NCBI GenBank assembly: GCA_051004015.1
Contig: JBPCKT010000115.1
Coordinates: 1 to 30,479, forward strand
Direction: 5' to 3'
DNA: 30,479 nucleotides
Source of the DNA: SXOA01 sp051004015
GTDB taxonomy: Bacteria > Planctomycetota > Planctomycetia > Pirellulales > Pirellulaceae
Shown here piece by piece: positions 7,484 through 16,682 of the stretch. A program made the translations under genes and the position numbers. The notes beneath the pieces are model-generated. The model ran no database searches, was not told the origin of the DNA, and saw only the letters and a list, made by a program, of their open reading frames with translations. Within the stretch, counting starts at the first letter, position 1. Each line of letters starts with the position of its first letter.

Positions 7484-9787
7484 TTACTTCTGTTTCTTCG
7501 ACTCCAGCGTATCCAGCACGCGGCCGAGGACCGCTTGCGTCTCTGGATCGAGGGTCGCGCTGCCGTTGTACCGGTCGTACTGCAGCAGGATTTGGGCTTT
7601 GGTGAGCAACGTGCCGCGACGGGCAACCGCCGCATCGAAGGCGGCGGCAGCGGCCTGACGATCTTCAAGGGGGCGGCCATGCTGGCTGATGAAATCAACC
7701 AGGGCAGTCTGGCACTTGGGCGTGGCCAGGCGGCCGAGCACCTTGGCAGCTTCGGCGGAAAGGCCTGGCGCGGTAAGTGCGCGGATAACGGATGTTTCGT
7801 GCCGGACCAGGTCGTAGACCGGCTGCGTCTCCGCGCGGTCGGCCAGGAAGGCCAGGGCATCCAGGGCTGCGGCAGCCTGGTCCACCCGCTCGTCGGGGGT
7901 CATCAGGTTGCGCGAGGCGAGGGCGACCAGGCGAGAAACTTCATAGCCGGCGGTTTCGCTGTCGTGAATCCGCGGGAAAACGGTGGTCAATGTGTCGTCC
8001 TCAAACGCATCCTTCATCTTGTCCAGGCGCTCGCCGCGGGCCATCACACCAATCGGGAGCCGGGCCGTGCGAAAGTCCTTTCGCAGTTGCTGCACGAGCT
8101 CTGTCACTCCAGGGGAGTCGATCGCGTCACTGATCAGGATGAAGTCGTAGTCCGGGCTGGCGACGGCAAATTGCATCAGGGCCTTGCCGGTGTAAGCGGC
8201 TTCGGCTTCGTAGTCGATTTCGTTCATGTAGCCGACAAGCGTTTGCCCGTCATCTGCCCGCGGATGGCCGACCAGCACGCGCCGCGAACCCGAGGTCGAG
8301 GCATAGTATGCCAGCGTATCGGTCACGTGGCTGGCGCCGGGAAAGGAGACCGTGGGATTCAGCTTCACGATCGCCATGGCCGCGGCAAAGCGGAGGCGGT
8401 GATCCGGATGCAGGAGCAACCTCGCCAGCGGTGATTCCTGGCCGGGAGCGGCCAGGAGCAGGCGGGCATGGCCCATTTCACCCAGCACCTCGCAGGCGGC
8501 TATCGCGGCAGCCAGACGGTTTTGCTTCACGGCTTCGCTGAGGACTTCGTTCATCGTGTCTTCGCCGGCCTCGGAAGCCAACTCGAAACCACTCCCGGCT
8601 CCGCGGGGAAGCGGCTTATCGAGGCCCCCCACGATCTTGTCGGTCTCGAGGCGCGTCATCACCCGCAGGCGGAGGTATTGATCCTTCGGGGCGATGGCAT
8701 GGAGGTCTTCCGCCAGTCGGGACGCGAGCAACAAGTTAGCGTCGCTCTTGGGGAGCATGAGCGGTACCGGTATCTTTTGCCCTGCATCCCACTTCCAGAT
8801 TTCCACAACGTCGCCCAAGTCCTGCGAAAGCACATCAGCCGCTGCCAGAAAAGCAATCAGACGGCGATGGAGATACTTTTCCGCATCGGCCGCGGTCGGA
8901 ACCGTGTTCACGAGTCGCATCAGCGCTTCCTTCGCGACTTTCCGGATTGCCTCGGAGCTTTTGGGATCGACCGCCGGGCGCACCAGGTGAGGCACGGCCT
9001 GTTTCGAGTCAAGATAGCCAAGTGTGCTAATCGCGTTGACCCTTTGGGCTTCGTCCGCGGAGTCGAGCGCGGCGAGCAACGGACCTTCCGACACAACCTT
9101 CAATCGCACCAGCTCATTCTGAAGCGCGGGAAGGTCCTTGGCGCGGGCGGGATCGCCGAGCGCGGTGATGAGCGGCACCACCGCGTAAACCCCGGCCTGG
9201 GCCAGGTCGTTGGCGGCGATGTCCCGTTTACCCGCATCCGGGTTGCCGAGCTCCACAATCAGCCGGTCAATCCGGGCTGGATCCTTGACCACTTTGTCCG
9301 CCGCGGTCAGCACGGCCATGGCGACCTGCTTGCCTTCCGGCTGAACGTCCTTGTGCCGGCTGAGCCGCAGCAAGATTTCCGAACCGCGGCGGGCGGCGAT
9401 ACCGGCCATCGTGGCATCATCCGGCTTGGCTTCCAGGAACTTCTTGAGATACGCCTTGCACTCCGCGAAGGATTCAACTTTCAGCGTGATTTCCGCCGCC
9501 ATCATGAGTTGATCGGGAGTCGTTGGACTGGACTCCCGCAAGTGCCGCAGGATGAGTGGGTCCTGGTTCAGCAGACCTTGGATCCGGGTGCGATCAAAGG
9601 TCGTTTTGACTTCGGGTCCTTCTTTGGCTCCCTTGTCGCCTGGCGCCTTCTTGCCAAACGGATCTTCGTCCGCTCCCTTGCCGGCTGGTGGATCTTGCGC
9701 GGCGAGCGAAAGCGCAACGATGCCCAGCGCGCAGGTCGCGGCCACAATCTTGAGAGCGAAGGGCCAGGGATGAGCAAAAAGGGTCAT
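7484..9787 (-). CDS. Exported/anchored HEAT-repeat protein with receiver-like segment
   Basis: A 767-residue protein. A hydrophobic stretch at about 12-29 (KIVAATCALGIVALSLAAQ) is a signal peptide or anchor, followed by a charged Pro/Gly-rich linker. Alpha-helical HEAT-like repeats occupy about 115-300 and again about 400-490 and 630-700. Residues about 500-610 look like a CheY-type receiver: RRVLVGHPRADD, then YDFILISD with Asp554 where the phosphorylated Asp would be, then LPIGVMARGE with Arg584 at the conserved Lys position. The frame can be extended to a TTG at 9850 overlapping argH, but ATG 9787 leaves a normal 41-base gap and places the hydrophobic segment properly. No enzyme motif is seen. 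It may be a scaffold in the envelope; function unknown. Confidence 0.75.
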   Translation of the reverse strand: MTLFAHPWPFALKIVAATCALGIVALSLAAQDPPAGKGADEDPFGKKAPGDKGAKEGPEVKTTFDRTRIQGLLNQDPLILRHLRESSPTTPDQLMMAAEITLKVESFAECKAYLKKFLEAKPDDATMAGIAARRGSEILLRLSRHKDVQPEGKQVAMAVLTAADKVVKDPARIDRLIVELGNPDAGKRDIAANDLAQAGVYAVVPLITALGDPARAKDLPALQNELVRLKVVSEGPLLAALDSADEAQRVNAISTLGYLDSKQAVPHLVRPAVDPKSSEAIRKVAKEALMRLVNTVPTAADAEKYLHRRLIAFLAAADVLSQDLGDVVEIWKWDAGQKIPVPLMLPKSDANLLLASRLAEDLHAIAPKDQYLRLRVMTRLETDKIVGGLDKPLPRGAGSGFELASEAGEDTMNEVLSEAVKQNRLAAAIAACEVLGEMGHARLLLAAPGQESPLARLLLHPDHRLRFAAAMAIVKLNPTVSFPGASHVTDTLAYYASTSGSRRVLVGHPRADDGQTLVGYMNEIDYEAEAAYTGKALMQFAVASPDYDFILISDAIDSPGVTELVQQLRKDFRTARLPIGVMARGERLDKMKDAFEDDTLTTVFPRIHDSETAGYEVSRLVALASRNLMTPDERVDQAAAALDALAFLADRAETQPVYDLVRHETSVIRALTAPGLSAEAAKVLGRLATPKCQTALVDFISQHGRPLEDRQAAAAAFDAAVARRGTLLTKAQILLQYDRYNGSATLDPETQAVLGRVLDTLESKKQK

Positions 9788-9828
9788 AGGATGACTCGCG
9801 GAGCGTCCAGGATGTACGTCGTGTGGCG

Positions 9829-11205
9829 TTACTTCAGTTTCTTCTTCCAAATCTCAATCTGCTTGCGGACTTCAGCGGGCGCGGTGGAACCATAGCTTTG
9901 AAATGCGGCGACGGCCTTGTCCACGCCCAGACATTCAAAAACGGCATTGTCTAGCGTCGGGTCGGCGGCCTGAAAATCTGCCAGCGGCAGATCGGCCAGG
10001 CGGACACCCTTTTCGGTTGCTTTGCGAACCAGGTCGCCGATCAAGTGATGAGCTGTTCGCTGCGGGATGCCGCGGCGGATGAGGAATTCCATGAGCGTGG
10101 TTGCGTCGAGGTGCCCCTTGTCCAGCTTGGCGGCGATTCCATCGCGGTTCAGGCTCGCGCCGGCTACCAGCGGAGCGGCCAGTTCCAGGCAAAGCTCGAC
10201 CGTGTCAAAGGAATCGAAGATTGCTTCCTTGTCTTCCTGCAAATCGCGGTTGTAGGCCAGCGGCAGACCCTTCACCAGGATCAGCAGCGCCTGCAAGTTG
10301 CCAATGACGCGGGCCGATTTGCCGCGCGTCAATTCCAGCACGTCGGGATTGATTTTCTGCGGCATGATCGACGAGCCGGTGCAGAACTCCTGCGGCAGCT
10401 TCAGGAAATTGAATTCCGTGGTGCTCCACAGAATCCACTCCTCGGCCCAGGTGCTGAGGTGGGCGGCAATGAGCGAGAGCGCAAAGGCCGCTTCGAGCAC
10501 AAAGTCGCGGTCGCTGGAGATGTCGAGGCTGTTTGCCCCTACTTCTTCAAAGCCCAAACGCTGAGCTACGTCGTGCCGGTCGATGGGAAGCGAAGTGCCC
10601 GCGAGAGCCGCTGCGCCGAGGCTGGATACATTCACTCGTCGTCGGCAATCTCGCAATCGGCCGCGATCCCGCTCCAGTTTTTCGCAGTAGGCCAACCAGT
10701 AGTGCGGGGCCAGCACCGGCTGGGCGCGTTGCAGGTGGGTATAGCCGGGAAGGATGACGTCCAAGTCGCCGTCGCAGCGATCGACGAACGCCTTTTGCAG
10801 CTCGATGAGCCGAGCGTCCATGCGGTCGAGAGCATCTCGCACCCACAATCGCAGGTCGGTGGAGACCTGGTCATTGCGGCTGCGGCCGGTATGGAGCTTG
10901 CGGCCGACGTCGCCGAGACGATCAATCAGCGCCTGCTCGATATGCATGTGGATGTCTTCGAGCTCGATCCGGAGCTCGAAGTTGCCGGCGGCGATTTCAT
11001 CCCGAATATCCGTCAAGGCCTGGCAGATGCGGCGGCATTCGTCCTCGCTCAGCAACCCGACCTTCGCCAGCATCTGAGCGTGGGCAATGGAGCCCTGCAC
11101 GTCATGCGCGTAGAGCCGGTGGTCAAAGCTGACGCTTTCGGTAAACCTCTCGACCCGGCGGTCCGTCGCCTTGTTGAATACTCCACTACGCGATGGACTT
11201 GCCAA
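9829..11205 (-). CDS. argH: Argininosuccinate lyase
   Basis: Last enzyme of arginine synthesis, splitting argininosuccinate into arginine and fumarate; a cytoplasmic homotetramer of the fumarase/aspartase superfamily. Signatures: TGRSRNDQV at about 106-114, GYTHLQRAQP (about 154-163) and the superfamily loop GSSIMPQKIN (277-286) with the catalytic serine. I chose the TTG at 11205: it gives 458 residues, the normal length, begins ASPSRSGVFNKATDRRVERF and has GAAGGGG just upstream. The frame is open to 11340, and an ATG at 11277 would add 24 residues that resemble no part of the family. The N-terminus has SRSGVF where many homologues have WGGRF. First gene of a probable three-gene unit. Confidence 0.95.
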   Translation of the reverse strand: MASPSRSGVFNKATDRRVERFTESVSFDHRLYAHDVQGSIAHAQMLAKVGLLSEDECRRICQALTDIRDEIAAGNFELRIELEDIHMHIEQALIDRLGDVGRKLHTGRSRNDQVSTDLRLWVRDALDRMDARLIELQKAFVDRCDGDLDVILPGYTHLQRAQPVLAPHYWLAYCEKLERDRGRLRDCRRRVNVSSLGAAALAGTSLPIDRHDVAQRLGFEEVGANSLDISSDRDFVLEAAFALSLIAAHLSTWAEEWILWSTTEFNFLKLPQEFCTGSSIMPQKINPDVLELTRGKSARVIGNLQALLILVKGLPLAYNRDLQEDKEAIFDSFDTVELCLELAAPLVAGASLNRDGIAAKLDKGHLDATTLMEFLIRRGIPQRTAHHLIGDLVRKATEKGVRLADLPLADFQAADPTLDNAVFECLGVDKAVAAFQSYGSTAPAEVRKQIEIWKKKLK

Positions 11206-11501
11206 ACAAACCCCTTCGTTCCGCGGCAACGGATTTCGAGCCGCGGGAGAGTGGAAAGAAAAAACGAACGATTCCATGCTAAATGGGGTCCTGCCCGATG
11301 TCAACGAACATCCCAGGACGTCCGCACAATTTTTGGGCAATCGAGGACCGGCTCTTCTATTGCGCCGGAATTGACGCCGAAGTACGGCAATAATGGCACC
11401 GCCTCAAAGGTGAACTTATGGCGCAAGTCGTTATGTAGACACCCGTTAGCGCTTTCACTCCACGAGAAGGCACAATGGGCGGAATTGCCCCGCCATACGT
11501 C
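11206..11501. other. Intergenic region upstream of argH
   Basis: About 300 bases between the argH start and the terminator of the DUF4139-like gene. It should contain the argH promoter, but no convincing -35/-10 pair stood out. No gene, repeat or structured RNA was recognised. Confidence 0.5.
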
Positions 11502-11541
11502 AAGAAAAAGTCCGCTTGCCCAACCACAGGGCAAGCGGACT
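11502..11541 (-). terminator. Intrinsic terminator of the DUF4139-like gene
   Basis: A perfect 13-base stem (AGTCCGCTTGCCC at 11509-11521 with its complement at 11529-11541) encloses a 7-base loop. On the minus strand the hairpin is followed at once by a TTTTTC run (11505-11509 as As on the plus strand). It lies 30 bases beyond the stop of the gene ending at 11571, a classical rho-independent arrangement. Confidence 0.93.
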
Positions 11542-11570
11542 AGCAATTCGCCCAATTTCAGGCACTGCGT

Positions 11571-13406
11571 TTAGTGCCGCGCGAAGTAGTGATACGTCAC
11601 CTTCGGCTCGAAATTGTCGCCTGGCTTGAGCTTCACTTTCCAGGTCACGATCGAGCTGTTGTTGACGGCGGGATGCCCTTGGTAGTTCTGCCAGTCCTCG
11701 CTGCGGAACGCGGAAAGCACGATAGCGCCTTCCGCGTCGGCCTTGGTCACCTTGCCCCCAACGCGCAGCGTAATTTCGGCTTCGATGTCCACCTTTTTGT
11801 TGTTGCACAGGTGTACCGACGCTTCCTTTTCGATGCGAGCATAGTCGTAGCCGCTCCAGCGCAGAGCCTTGAGATCGCGGGCGATCTCCTTCTCGTCGAA
11901 GCTTCCGCGAGTGTCGATCGAGACAGTCACGGGGACGCGGCACTCGTCCTTCGGCGGCGTGTAGGTGAGCAACTCTTGAGCGAGCGGCTGCTGGCCCTCG
12001 GTAATCATGGCCGCGCCGGTGGTCCAGGGTAAGTTGGTGTTATTGGCGATGACCACCTGGTGCCAGACTTCGTTCTTGCTGAGAGTCAGGGGGGAAGCGA
12101 TGCCCGCGCCGCTCGGCGCCGCCTCCACGTCGTTCCGAGCGACATGGACATCCCAGGTGTAAACGTCCTTGTAGGGCGCTTCCGTCGTGAAGATGGACAC
12201 CGCCGAACGTTCTCCCTTGTCGAGAGTGATTTTCGGCAGTTTGTAGACGAACAAGTCCTGCGTGCCGGTGGCGGTTAATTCGCCAGGCAGATTGACGATG
12301 CCTCCTTCCGCGGCCGCGTTGGCCTGGGCGGCGGTCCGGCGGAATTCGCCGCTCCTTTGGCTGTACATCGCGTTGCTGAAGCTATTGTTCCCCTGGCCCA
12401 TGATGTCCGGAGCGGCTTCGGCCAGTGCATTGCGGAGCGTGGCTTCCAGGATTAGCGGGCTCGGCGTTCCCTTGAAGCGGAAGTTGGGGACGCCGACGAC
12501 GATATCGAGCGGCACATCCTGGAGATCTTCCGCCTCGTTCAGGATTTCCGCCTGCAAGGACACCTGTGCGAGGTTCTTTCCATCCTTCTGCCGCAAGTCG
12601 ATGCGATAGGTCGGAATCCAGCGGATGCCGGGGCGAAAGTACATCACCGACAGCGTCTGTTTCTTCTCACCCTCGGGAAACTTAAAGGTCAGCCGCTTGG
12701 AACGGCGCGTTGATTTCATGGATTTGGCGAGCGTCGTTTTCATATCCTTGATGGAAACCGAGCGGACGCCACCGGCATTGAGAAACACGTCGCCGTCGTC
12801 GGTCCGGAGGACGAAGTTCGCTCCACTGATGGTCGTGAGCGTGTGGCTCTCCGTGATTTCTGGCCGGATCGGCCGGCGGCGGGCGCTGCGGGGACTGCCC
12901 GAAGAGGTGAGTGCCACCGACGAGAGCGCCGAGATATCGAGCGCCTCCAGTTGCGGCTCGGCGAGGAGTGTGGGCGTCTTTTCAACCAGCACCTCGCGGA
13001 TTGTGCCACTCAAGACCGCTTTGTCATGCAATTCGATTTTGGCCTGCTTTCCCTGGTTCGCCAGCAGAATTTCAATGGTCTCCTTGCAGATCGTCTCCTT
13101 ATCCTTGGTTTCCTCAGTTGTCTTCCAACCCGCCTGCATCGATACCAGCCGCCCTTCCTCCGGGATCGCCCAGAACGAGCCAAGGACAGCCGCATCGGGA
13201 ACGTCATCGGTGAAGGCCTCTGCATTCTTGTCCGTGGTGAAGGTCGCTTTCTTGATGAACAGGCAGTAGCCATCCTTGAAGATGATCACGCGCTCAGTCT
13301 TCAGGTCCAGCTCGCTGGCCTTGGCATCGGCAGCGGAGAGTTGTTCTCCAGAAGTTGCCAATAGAAGCGGCAACGCGAACGTAACGAGAAATAGGCGGCG
13401 GCGCAT
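11571..13406 (-). CDS. Exported DUF4139-like protein of unknown function
   Basis: A 611-residue protein with a signal peptide (MRRRLFLVTFALPLLLATSGEQLSA). The segment at about 250-310 (VMYFRPGIRWIPTYRIDL, then AEILNEAEDLQDVPLDIVVG) resembles the DUF4139 / mucoidy-inhibitor MuiA-like family: Tyr-Pro-Gly-Trp-type strand followed by an Asn/Glu-Asp-rich beta strand. The C-terminal third, about 420-605, is beta-rich with VIANNTNLPWTTGAAMI, also typical of that family. No catalytic motif is visible. The ATG at 13406 has GGAG about eight bases upstream. It follows the small membrane protein gene by about 100 bases and ends at a strong terminator. Role in the envelope is an inference from export only. 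Confidence 0.7.
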   Translation of the reverse strand: MRRRLFLVTFALPLLLATSGEQLSAADAKASELDLKTERVIIFKDGYCLFIKKATFTTDKNAEAFTDDVPDAAVLGSFWAIPEEGRLVSMQAGWKTTEETKDKETICKETIEILLANQGKQAKIELHDKAVLSGTIREVLVEKTPTLLAEPQLEALDISALSSVALTSSGSPRSARRRPIRPEITESHTLTTISGANFVLRTDDGDVFLNAGGVRSVSIKDMKTTLAKSMKSTRRSKRLTFKFPEGEKKQTLSVMYFRPGIRWIPTYRIDLRQKDGKNLAQVSLQAEILNEAEDLQDVPLDIVVGVPNFRFKGTPSPLILEATLRNALAEAAPDIMGQGNNSFSNAMYSQRSGEFRRTAAQANAAAEGGIVNLPGELTATGTQDLFVYKLPKITLDKGERSAVSIFTTEAPYKDVYTWDVHVARNDVEAAPSGAGIASPLTLSKNEVWHQVVIANNTNLPWTTGAAMITEGQQPLAQELLTYTPPKDECRVPVTVSIDTRGSFDEKEIARDLKALRWSGYDYARIEKEASVHLCNNKKVDIEAEITLRVGGKVTKADAEGAIVLSAFRSEDWQNYQGHPAVNNSSIVTWKVKLKPGDNFEPKVTYHYFARH

Positions 13407-13509
13407 GAGAGGATCTCCGACTGCGAGAGGTTAGATTCCGGGCTGGATACTCGGAATTCTAATCGCGACGGAGCGGCCGGCTGGTAACAGCGTTGTAAAC
13501 AGCCGCACT

Positions 13510-13779
13510 TTAGAACAACGCCTTCGACAATCCGTACAGGGCTACGCCGATGCAGACGATTCCGCCGAGCACGCGAATCCCGCCGACGAACTGAGCCATT
13601 CCCCCTGAATGCTGCGTCCCCCATTTGCCTCTTGCCTGGCCGGTGAGGAGACTGCGAATGCCCGAGACGAGGAGCACGGCAGCGAGAACGCCAAAGATGG
13701 CGGCCAGCACCAACGGGTTTTCCTCAAGCCACTTGTTGGCGGCCTCATTAGGGGCGAGGAGCGGGACGAAGTAGGACAT
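13510..13779 (-). CDS. Small two-helix membrane protein
   Basis: An 89-residue protein with two hydrophobic helices, about 23-45 (VLAAIFGVLAAVLLVSGIRSLL) and about 64-86 (FVGGIRVLGGIVCIGVALYGL), joined by a short polar loop with RGKWGTQHSGG. ATG at 13779 with GGAGAA about six bases upstream. I do not recognise the family. It may share a transcript with the DUF4139-like gene downstream. Confidence 0.65.
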   Translation of the reverse strand: MSYFVPLLAPNEAANKWLEENPLVLAAIFGVLAAVLLVSGIRSLLTGQARGKWGTQHSGGMAQFVGGIRVLGGIVCIGVALYGLSKALF

Positions 13780-13877
13780 GCCGGTTCTCCAAACGCGGGT
13801 CTAGCTTGCCTTGGAAATCACCCGGATAATAAACAACCCCAATTCCCGCTGCAATTCCCTCCACGAAGATCTTCCGC

Positions 13878-15194
13878 ATGGCTAAGTCGTTATTAATTGA
13901 ATTGTCAATCCATTTGGTGTTATCTACTCTCTTGTCCGTGCTTTTCGCCGCCGCTGCTGCCAATGGCGAAGACTGGCCGCAGTGGCGCGGCCCTGCGGGC
14001 ACGGGAGTGAGCGGCGAGAAGGAACTGCCGATTGTCTGGAACGAGCAGCGCGGAATTCTGTGGAAAGTGCCGCTGCCGGGGACGGGGACGAGCACGCCGG
14101 CCGTCTGGAAGGACGCCATCTTCGTGACCGGCCTTTCGGCGGAGAACAAACTCCTGCTGCTGCGGCTCGACAAGGCCGATGGCAAAATCGCCTGGACGAA
14201 GGAAGTCGGCGGCGGCGAAGATACGCGCGAAGGGCCGCGGCGGAGCAAGCTCAAGTTCCATCAGTATTACAGCGTGGCGAGCCCTTCCCCCGTGACCGAC
14301 GGCAAGACGGTCGTTGCTCATTTCGGCAATGGAGACCTGGGCGCTTACGACTTGGACGGCAAGCAACTCTGGATGCGGAACCTGCAGGATGACCACGGCA
14401 CGTACACTTGCTGGTATGGCCACGCCAATAGCCCGGTGCTATTCAAGGACCAGGTCATTTCGGTCTGCCTGCAAGATTCGCTGGCGGACTTGCAAGATAA
14501 ACCCGTGGAGAGCTACCTGGTTAGCCACGACTTGCTCACCGGCAAGCAGCGGTGGAAGGTCTCGCGCAATACCCAGGCAAAAGCGGAGGAGTGCGACGCC
14601 TACACCACGCCGCTGCTGGCGTCTATCGGCGGCCAGGAACAACTTGTCGTGATGGGGGGCAATCAGCTCGACGCTTATGATCCCGCCAGCGGCAAGCAAC
14701 TGTGGTTTCTGCCAGGGCTGTTCGGCGGACGAACGGTGAACAGCCCCACGGCCAGCGGCGATACGATCTTCGCCACCCGCGGACTCAAGAAGCCCCTCGT
14801 CGCCGTGCGGCCCACCAAGACGGGCGAGCTCACGCCGCGAGATATTGTCTGGCAATACGACGAAGGCTCCCCGGACTCCTGCTCTCCAGTTATTTGGAAC
14901 GAACTGCTCTTCACCATCACCGACGATGGCATCGCCCGGTGCATCGACTTCCCCACCGGCCACCTGCAATGGAAGCAACGGCTCAAGGGGGGCTACAAGG
15001 CATCTCCAATCGCCGCCGACGGCCGCATTTACTTCCTCGGCATCGACGGCCTCTGCACCGTCATCTCCGCCAGCCCCCGCTTCGACAAGCTGCTGGAAAA
15101 CAAGCTCGATGACGAAACCATCGCCTCACTGGCGGTGAGCGAGGGGCGGATTTACATTCGGGGAAAGAAGAGCCTGTATTGCATCGGGAGATGA
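13878..15194 (+). CDS. Exported PQQ-like beta-propeller protein
   Basis: A 438-residue protein with a signal peptide (hydrophobic LVLSTLLSVLFAAAAA, cleavage near residue 30) followed by DWPQWRGPAGTG, an opening I associate with planctomycete PQQ/BamB-like propellers. Repeated blades carry the family pattern of Asp/Ala-Gly-Lys followed by a Trp, for example LDGKQLWMRN, LTGKQRWKVS, ASGKQLWFLPG and PTGHLQWKQRL. There are no dehydrogenase active-site residues that I can point to, so it is more likely a binding or structural propeller than an alcohol dehydrogenase. Divergent from the small membrane protein gene with 98 bases between starts. A GTACTGA heptamer array begins seven bases after the stop. 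Confidence 0.88.
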   Translation: MAKSLLIELSIHLVLSTLLSVLFAAAAANGEDWPQWRGPAGTGVSGEKELPIVWNEQRGILWKVPLPGTGTSTPAVWKDAIFVTGLSAENKLLLLRLDKADGKIAWTKEVGGGEDTREGPRRSKLKFHQYYSVASPSPVTDGKTVVAHFGNGDLGAYDLDGKQLWMRNLQDDHGTYTCWYGHANSPVLFKDQVISVCLQDSLADLQDKPVESYLVSHDLLTGKQRWKVSRNTQAKAEECDAYTTPLLASIGGQEQLVVMGGNQLDAYDPASGKQLWFLPGLFGGRTVNSPTASGDTIFATRGLKKPLVAVRPTKTGELTPRDIVWQYDEGSPDSCSPVIWNELLFTITDDGIARCIDFPTGHLQWKQRLKGGYKASPIAADGRIYFLGIDGLCTVISASPRFDKLLENKLDDETIASLAVSEGRIYIRGKKSLYCIGR

Positions 15195-15200
15195 AGAGAA

Positions 15201-15239
15201 GTACTGAGTACTGAGTACTGAGTACTGAGTACTGAGTAC
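15201..15239. repeat. GTACTGA heptamer tandem array
   Basis: Five and a half perfect copies of GTACTGA lie between the stop codons of the convergent PQQ-propeller and ugd genes. The same unit, in reverse orientation, makes the long array at 23553-23637, and degenerate copies are at 22885-22930. Confidence 0.95.
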
Positions 15240-15271
15240 CTAGGAGTGTCAATCTGCGTTGCGGTTCGATC

Positions 15272-16612
15272 CTAGGACTTCACCGCCGCCCGTCCGATGG
15301 AATAGTAGGTAAAGCCGTATTCCCGCATCGTTTCGGCAGAATAGAGGTTGCGGCCGTCGAAGATGAGCGGCGCTTTGAGCAGCTTCTTCATCTGGTCGAA
15401 ATCGGGGTTGCGGAAGACGTTCCACTCGGTGTTGATGGCCAGGGCGTCCGCGCCTTCCAGGCAGTTCAGCGGCTGATCGGCGAAGAGGAGCCGCTGGTCG
15501 AGATCGCCGAGGTCCTTCCGCGCGGCATATTCCTTCTTCACGTTGGGCATCGCTTCGGGATCGTGAGCCTGGACGCGAGCGCCGCAATTCAGCAGGTAGT
15601 CGATGAGGACCAGGGCGGGAGCTTCGCGGATGTCGTCGGTGCGGGGTTTGAAGGCGAGCCCCCAGACGGCGATGGTTTTCCCGTTGGGCGGGCCGCCGAA
15701 GTGCTTCTCGATTTTTTCAATCAGCGTCTGCTTCTGGGCGGTGTTGATTTCGTCGATGGCATCGAGCATCCGCGGCTCCATGCCGACTTCCCGCTCCATC
15801 TGGGCCAGGGCCCGGATGTCCTTGGGAAAACAACTGCCGCCGTAGCCGACGCCGGGAAAGAGGAACTGAAAGCCGATCCGCTGGTCGTGGCCGATCCCCT
15901 GCCGCACATCGTTGATATCGCCACCTTTGCGCTCGCAGAGGTTGGCCATCTCGTTGATGAAGCTGATTTTGGCGGCCAGCATGGCATTGGCCACGTACTT
16001 GGTCAGCTCCGCGCTTTCGGGAGTCATGGAGAGTAGCGGATTGGACGTGCGCAGGAAGGGCCGATAGAGCTGGGTGAGAAGGCGTTTGGCGTTCTCCGTG
16101 CGGACGCCGATGACGACGCGGTCGGGGCGCTGGAAGTCGTCGATGGCGGCACCTTCCTTGAGGAACTCGGGATTGCTCGCCACGTCCCTCGATTTGGCCG
16201 CAAGCTCCTGGAGCCGACTGGCCACTTTGACATTCGTGCCGACGGGGACGGTGCTCTTGATGACGACCACGGCATCGTCGCGCAGATGCGGCGCGATTGC
16301 CGCAACCGCCCCCATGACATATTTCAGGTCTGCCGCACCCTTCTCATCTTGCGGCGTCCCCACCGCGATGAAGACCAGCCGGGCATCCGACACCGCCGCT
16401 TTGCAATCCGCCGTGAACAGCAGCCGACCTTGGGCCGCGTTCCGCACCACCAGCTCCGCCAGCCCCGGCTCATAGATGGGGATATCCCCCTGCCTCAGCC
16501 GCTCGATCTTGGCGAGGTCGATATCAACGCAGGTCACCTCGTTGCCGCTCTCGGCCAGGCAAGTCCCTGTGACGAGCCCGACATAGCCGGTGCCGATCAT
16601 AGCGAGCTTCAT
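15272..16612 (-). CDS. ugd: UDP-glucose 6-dehydrogenase
   Basis: Cytoplasmic NAD-dependent enzyme that oxidises UDP-glucose twice to UDP-glucuronate, a precursor for exopolysaccharide and lipopolysaccharide sugars. The 446-residue length fits the family. It starts with the Rossmann motif MIGTGYVGLVTGTCLAESG (5-23) and VDID. The middle has ELTKYVANAMLAAKISFINE with the active-site Lys205, and the catalytic cysteine is Cys261 in GYGGSCFPKD. The C-terminal UDP-binding domain has KTIAVWGLAFKPRTDD. ATG at 16612 with GAGGAAA about eight bases upstream. No sugar-pathway genes are adjacent. A GDP-mannose dehydrogenase is a related alternative, but the overall motif set fits ugd. Confidence 0.94.
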   Translation of the reverse strand: MKLAMIGTGYVGLVTGTCLAESGNEVTCVDIDLAKIERLRQGDIPIYEPGLAELVVRNAAQGRLLFTADCKAAVSDARLVFIAVGTPQDEKGAADLKYVMGAVAAIAPHLRDDAVVVIKSTVPVGTNVKVASRLQELAAKSRDVASNPEFLKEGAAIDDFQRPDRVVIGVRTENAKRLLTQLYRPFLRTSNPLLSMTPESAELTKYVANAMLAAKISFINEMANLCERKGGDINDVRQGIGHDQRIGFQFLFPGVGYGGSCFPKDIRALAQMEREVGMEPRMLDAIDEINTAQKQTLIEKIEKHFGGPPNGKTIAVWGLAFKPRTDDIREAPALVLIDYLLNCGARVQAHDPEAMPNVKKEYAARKDLGDLDQRLLFADQPLNCLEGADALAINTEWNVFRNPDFDQMKKLLKAPLIFDGRNLYSAETMREYGFTYYSIGRAAVKS

Positions 16613-16682
16613 GGGAGGCTTTCCTCAAGAAAAGTAAACGTATCGGTTGAATTGGCCGTTTCGGAATGGCACCGCAACTCTG

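Noticed and set aside
9788..9850. TTG start at 9850 for the HEAT protein
   Set aside because: It overlaps the end of argH and puts a charged stretch before the signal segment; the ATG at 9787 fits better.
8468..9895. Long plus-strand open frame of 475 codons
   Set aside because: Shadow of the HEAT-repeat gene; no motif, no ribosome site.
10045..11574. Long plus-strand open frame of 509 codons
   Set aside because: Shadow of argH and of its upstream region; argH signatures on the other strand are decisive.
13806..13832. TTGCCT/TAATAA promoter pair before the PQQ-propeller gene
   Set aside because: The 15-base spacing is too short and the -35 is weak, so I did not list it.
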